DNA from: Anaerolineales bacterium
Lineage (GTDB): Bacteria > Chloroflexota > Anaerolineae > Anaerolineales > E44-bin32
DNA: 7,391 nucleotides
Reading direction: 5' to 3'
Assembly (NCBI GenBank): GCA_030642885.1
Contig: DAOWMX010000107.1
Location: 1 to 7,391 of the forward strand
Shown: one piece after another, positions 6,336 to 7,391 of the stretch
Numbering within the stretch: the stretch's first letter is position 1
How the letters are laid out: every line of letters starts with the position of its first letter
Made by a program: the position numbers and the translations under genes
The notes under the pieces: model-generated
Told to the model about the DNA's origin: nothing
The model's database searches: none
What the model saw: only the letters and a program-made list of their open reading frames with translations

Positions 6336-6429
6336 GCGAAGTCCCCCGTTCCGCTCTGCGCCCCCGAAGCGAAGCGGAGAGGGGTTTGGGGGGCGAAGTC
6401 CCCGACCAAAGGGAGTGAGGAGCGAAGTC
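6336..6429. repeat. GC-rich intergenic repeat cluster with GCGAAGTC words
   Basis: GCGAAGTCCCC occurs exactly at 6336-6346 and 6393-6403, and its first eight bases recur at 6422-6429. Between the first two copies, CGCCCCC (6359-6365) and GGGGGCG (6389-6395) form a perfect inverted repeat. TTCCGCT (6349-6355) and AGCGGAG (6373-6379) form an alternative stem. The composition differs strongly from the AT-rich flanks. This looks like a dispersed noncoding element or a decayed one, not a gene. Confidence 0.5.
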
Positions 6430-6432
6430 GAA

Positions 6433-6449
6433 GGGCCGTTGCACGGCTC
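6433..6449 (-). repeat. Short perfect hairpin downstream of the acyltransferase gene
   Basis: GCCGT-TGC-ACGGC forms a five-base-pair stem (6435-6447), extendable to seven pairs with one G-T. It lies about 65 bases after the acyltransferase stop codon. It could mark the 3' end of that transcript, but no T-run follows, so calling it a terminator is not justified. Confidence 0.35.
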
Positions 6450-6514
6450 ACGCGAAATGATAAACGGATGATTCGGAGGGGATTCGTGTGAGTAAAAGAG
6501 AAGAACTTAGGGAT

Positions 6515-7237
6515 CTACAGCAATGCTTCCCGATCCAACGTCTGCTGAAGGTTACTCACAGTTGTTTCGGGAAAACGCAGGTAGGTTTCGGTCGCCGCGG
6601 ACAGGTTCGCGTAGACGCCGCGATAAGAAGGGGGCAGAAGCGCCGCAATCTGGTACATGATCTCGTCAATCATCTGTTGCCGCACTTCGCGCGTCACCGA
6701 CATACCGTTCGTGCGTAAGGTGAAGGGATGCCCCACCGCAACCCGAAAGTCGGTTCGCCGCATATGGGTTAAGTTATCCCAGAAATCTTCATGCCGGTAA
6801 CTGGCCATCGGAATTAAAGGCGCTCCGCTGTGCAAGGCCATGGTCACCACACCGGGATGGCCCTCTCTAAGAATTCCGTCGCCGCTGCGGGTACCCTCCG
6901 GCGCAACAGCCAGAATCGCACCGTTCTCCAACGCCTCCAGTCCAAGGCGGATCGCTCCAACATCGGCTGTACCCCTTTTCAGAGGGATGCCGCCCCACAT
7001 GTCGAATAAAAAACCTATCAATTTGTTATCCCATGACTCTATCTTAGCAAAGAAAGCTATCGGACGAGGCAGCAGGTGAGTATACACAACCAGCGGTTCC
7101 AGAAAGCTGACGTGGTTGGATACGATTATGAGCGGCCCCTGCGTTGGAATGCGCATCAACTGTCCATCGTCGACACGGCACAGCATTCGCGTCAGGCGTT
7201 TAATTATCGCGTTTACCAACCGGCTCGTCAGCGTCAT
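6515..7237 (-). CDS. 1-acyl-sn-glycerol-3-phosphate acyltransferase-like protein (PlsC family)
   Basis: Members of this family transfer an acyl chain to lysophosphatidic acid at the membrane face, giving phosphatidic acid. The 240-residue length is typical. Motifs in order are SNHVSFLEP (motif I, His42), GGIPLKRG (motif II, 82-89), APEGTRSGDG (motif III, 112-121) and PLIPMASY (motif IV, about 140-147). Motif I usually reads H-x4-D; here the acidic partner is Glu47, giving H-x4-E. Activity may be retained, since the side chain is still acidic, but this is an oddity. No N-terminal membrane helix is obvious, only a basic amphipathic stretch (residues 1-22). The ATG overlaps the stop of the upstream lipid kinase gene as ATGA, implying translational coupling. 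Both enzymes would make phosphatidic acid, one from diacylglycerol and one from lysophosphatidic acid. Acyl transfer to another acceptor cannot be excluded. Confidence 0.88.
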   Translation of the reverse strand: MTLTSRLVNAIIKRLTRMLCRVDDGQLMRIPTQGPLIIVSNHVSFLEPLVVYTHLLPRPIAFFAKIESWDNKLIGFLFDMWGGIPLKRGTADVGAIRLGLEALENGAILAVAPEGTRSGDGILREGHPGVVTMALHSGAPLIPMASYRHEDFWDNLTHMRRTDFRVAVGHPFTLRTNGMSVTREVRQQMIDEIMYQIAALLPPSYRGVYANLSAATETYLRFPETTVSNLQQTLDREALL

Positions 7238-7391
7238 GTATTGCTATCCACTTTCTGACAAATGATCTCGATCTGACGTGGGAGGATTTCCACGCTGAGC
7301 TGCTCTCCTTCCGTGCAGAGCGTCTCTCCATCGGCGTGTGCGGGCAAACTTCCATCAAGGGTAGTGACGACAATACTAGAAGTTCTACCAG
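7234..7391 (-). CDS. Diacylglycerol/lipid kinase (YegS/DagK family), C-terminal end only
   Basis: The minus strand is open from the window edge to a TGA at 7236-7234, giving 51 residues. The segment LDGSLPAHADGETLC followed by LSVEILPRQIEII is the usual end of YegS/BmrU/DagK lipid kinases. In these, a beta-sandwich C-terminal domain carries a D-G-E motif before the final strands. These enzymes phosphorylate diacylglycerol or related lipids with ATP. The N-terminal catalytic domain, with its glycine-rich nucleotide loop, lies outside the window, so activity cannot be judged. The TGA overlaps the ATG of the acyltransferase gene by four bases (ATGA), placing both genes in one operon for phosphatidate supply. 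The call rests on a short tail and is fairly confident at family level only. Confidence 0.75.
   Translation of the reverse strand, partial: GRTSSIVVTTLDGSLPAHADGETLCTEGEQLSVEILPRQIEIICQKVDSNT

Larger units (their letters stand above)
5928..6514. other. Long intergenic region with operon control signals and repeats
   Basis: No gene is supported across this stretch of about 590 bases. The left part (to about 6110) is AT-rich and should hold the promoter of the ABC operon. It contains an 11-bp direct repeat (listed separately), several TGATC(A/G) words (6005-6010 inverted, 6035-6040, 6050-6055) and a 10-bp duplication TTTCCATTAA at 5921-5930 and 5991-6000. A weak -10 candidate TAACAT lies at 6060-6055. 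The right part (6175-6450) is made of palindromic and GC-rich repeated sequence. Open frames within it have repeat-like composition and are not considered genes. Confidence 0.6.

Noticed and set aside
6229..6471. An 80-codon plus-strand open frame in the intergenic region
   Set aside because: It lies across the palindromic and GC-rich repeats, has a repeat-like Arg/Pro/Gly/Ser composition, and has no ribosome binding site before its ATG.
6488..6718. A plus-strand GTG-started frame preceded by GGAGG
   Set aside because: After about nine codons it runs antisense through the well-supported acyltransferase gene, and its protein has no recognisable likeness. The GGAGG is probably chance.
1..7391. 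CRISPR arrays, tRNA or rRNA genes, transposase genes, toxin-antitoxin or defence genes
   Set aside because: I looked for regularly spaced repeats, cloverleaf-like segments and the relevant protein motifs on both strands and saw none.

Overview
The window looks like a chromosomal segment of a free-living bacterium with moderate GC content. Every gene I can support lies on the minus strand. The overall look (paired MacB/LolD-type ATPases around one large duplicated permease, a lipid-kinase/acyltransferase pair, a GT-B-type surface glycan enzyme, GTCATTTCG-type palindromic intergenic repeats) is compatible with Chloroflexota (Anaerolineae-like). That assignment is inference only: no marker gene is present.

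Layout in transcription order (right to left). (1) 7391-6515: the 3' end of a diacylglycerol/lipid kinase gene overlaps by 4 bases (ATGA) a PlsC-type acyltransferase gene. Both products would make phosphatidic acid. (2) 6514-5928: about 590 bases without a convincing gene. It holds a GC-rich repeat cluster, a 44-bp palindromic repeat and, nearer the next operon, an 11-bp tandem direct repeat that resembles a response-regulator site. (3) 5927-1935: a three-gene operon of ABC ATPase, 801-residue permease with two FtsX-type halves, and a second ABC ATPase. Gaps are 28 and 17 bases, and no MacA-like adaptor is visible. (4) 1934-1542: an intergenic region with a promoter-like motif. (5) 1541-831: a secreted lipoprotein of unknown function, followed by a good intrinsic terminator. 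(6) 722-422: a second copy of the same promoter motif directly in front of an ECF sigma factor gene that is intact only through region 2. (7) From about 475 leftwards the sequence becomes the interior of a glycosyltransferase-like gene in another frame, open to the window edge.

The most interesting observation is regulatory. The lipoprotein and the sigma gene are each preceded by TGTCACA-N16-CGTTATAG, with 15 identical positions and identical spacing. This is the layout expected of an autoregulated ECF sigma factor and its target, here a small envelope-lipoprotein regulon. The sigma gene itself is broken at a junction with unrelated sequence, so either the regulon has been orphaned by a rearrangement or the left end of the window is an assembly chimera.
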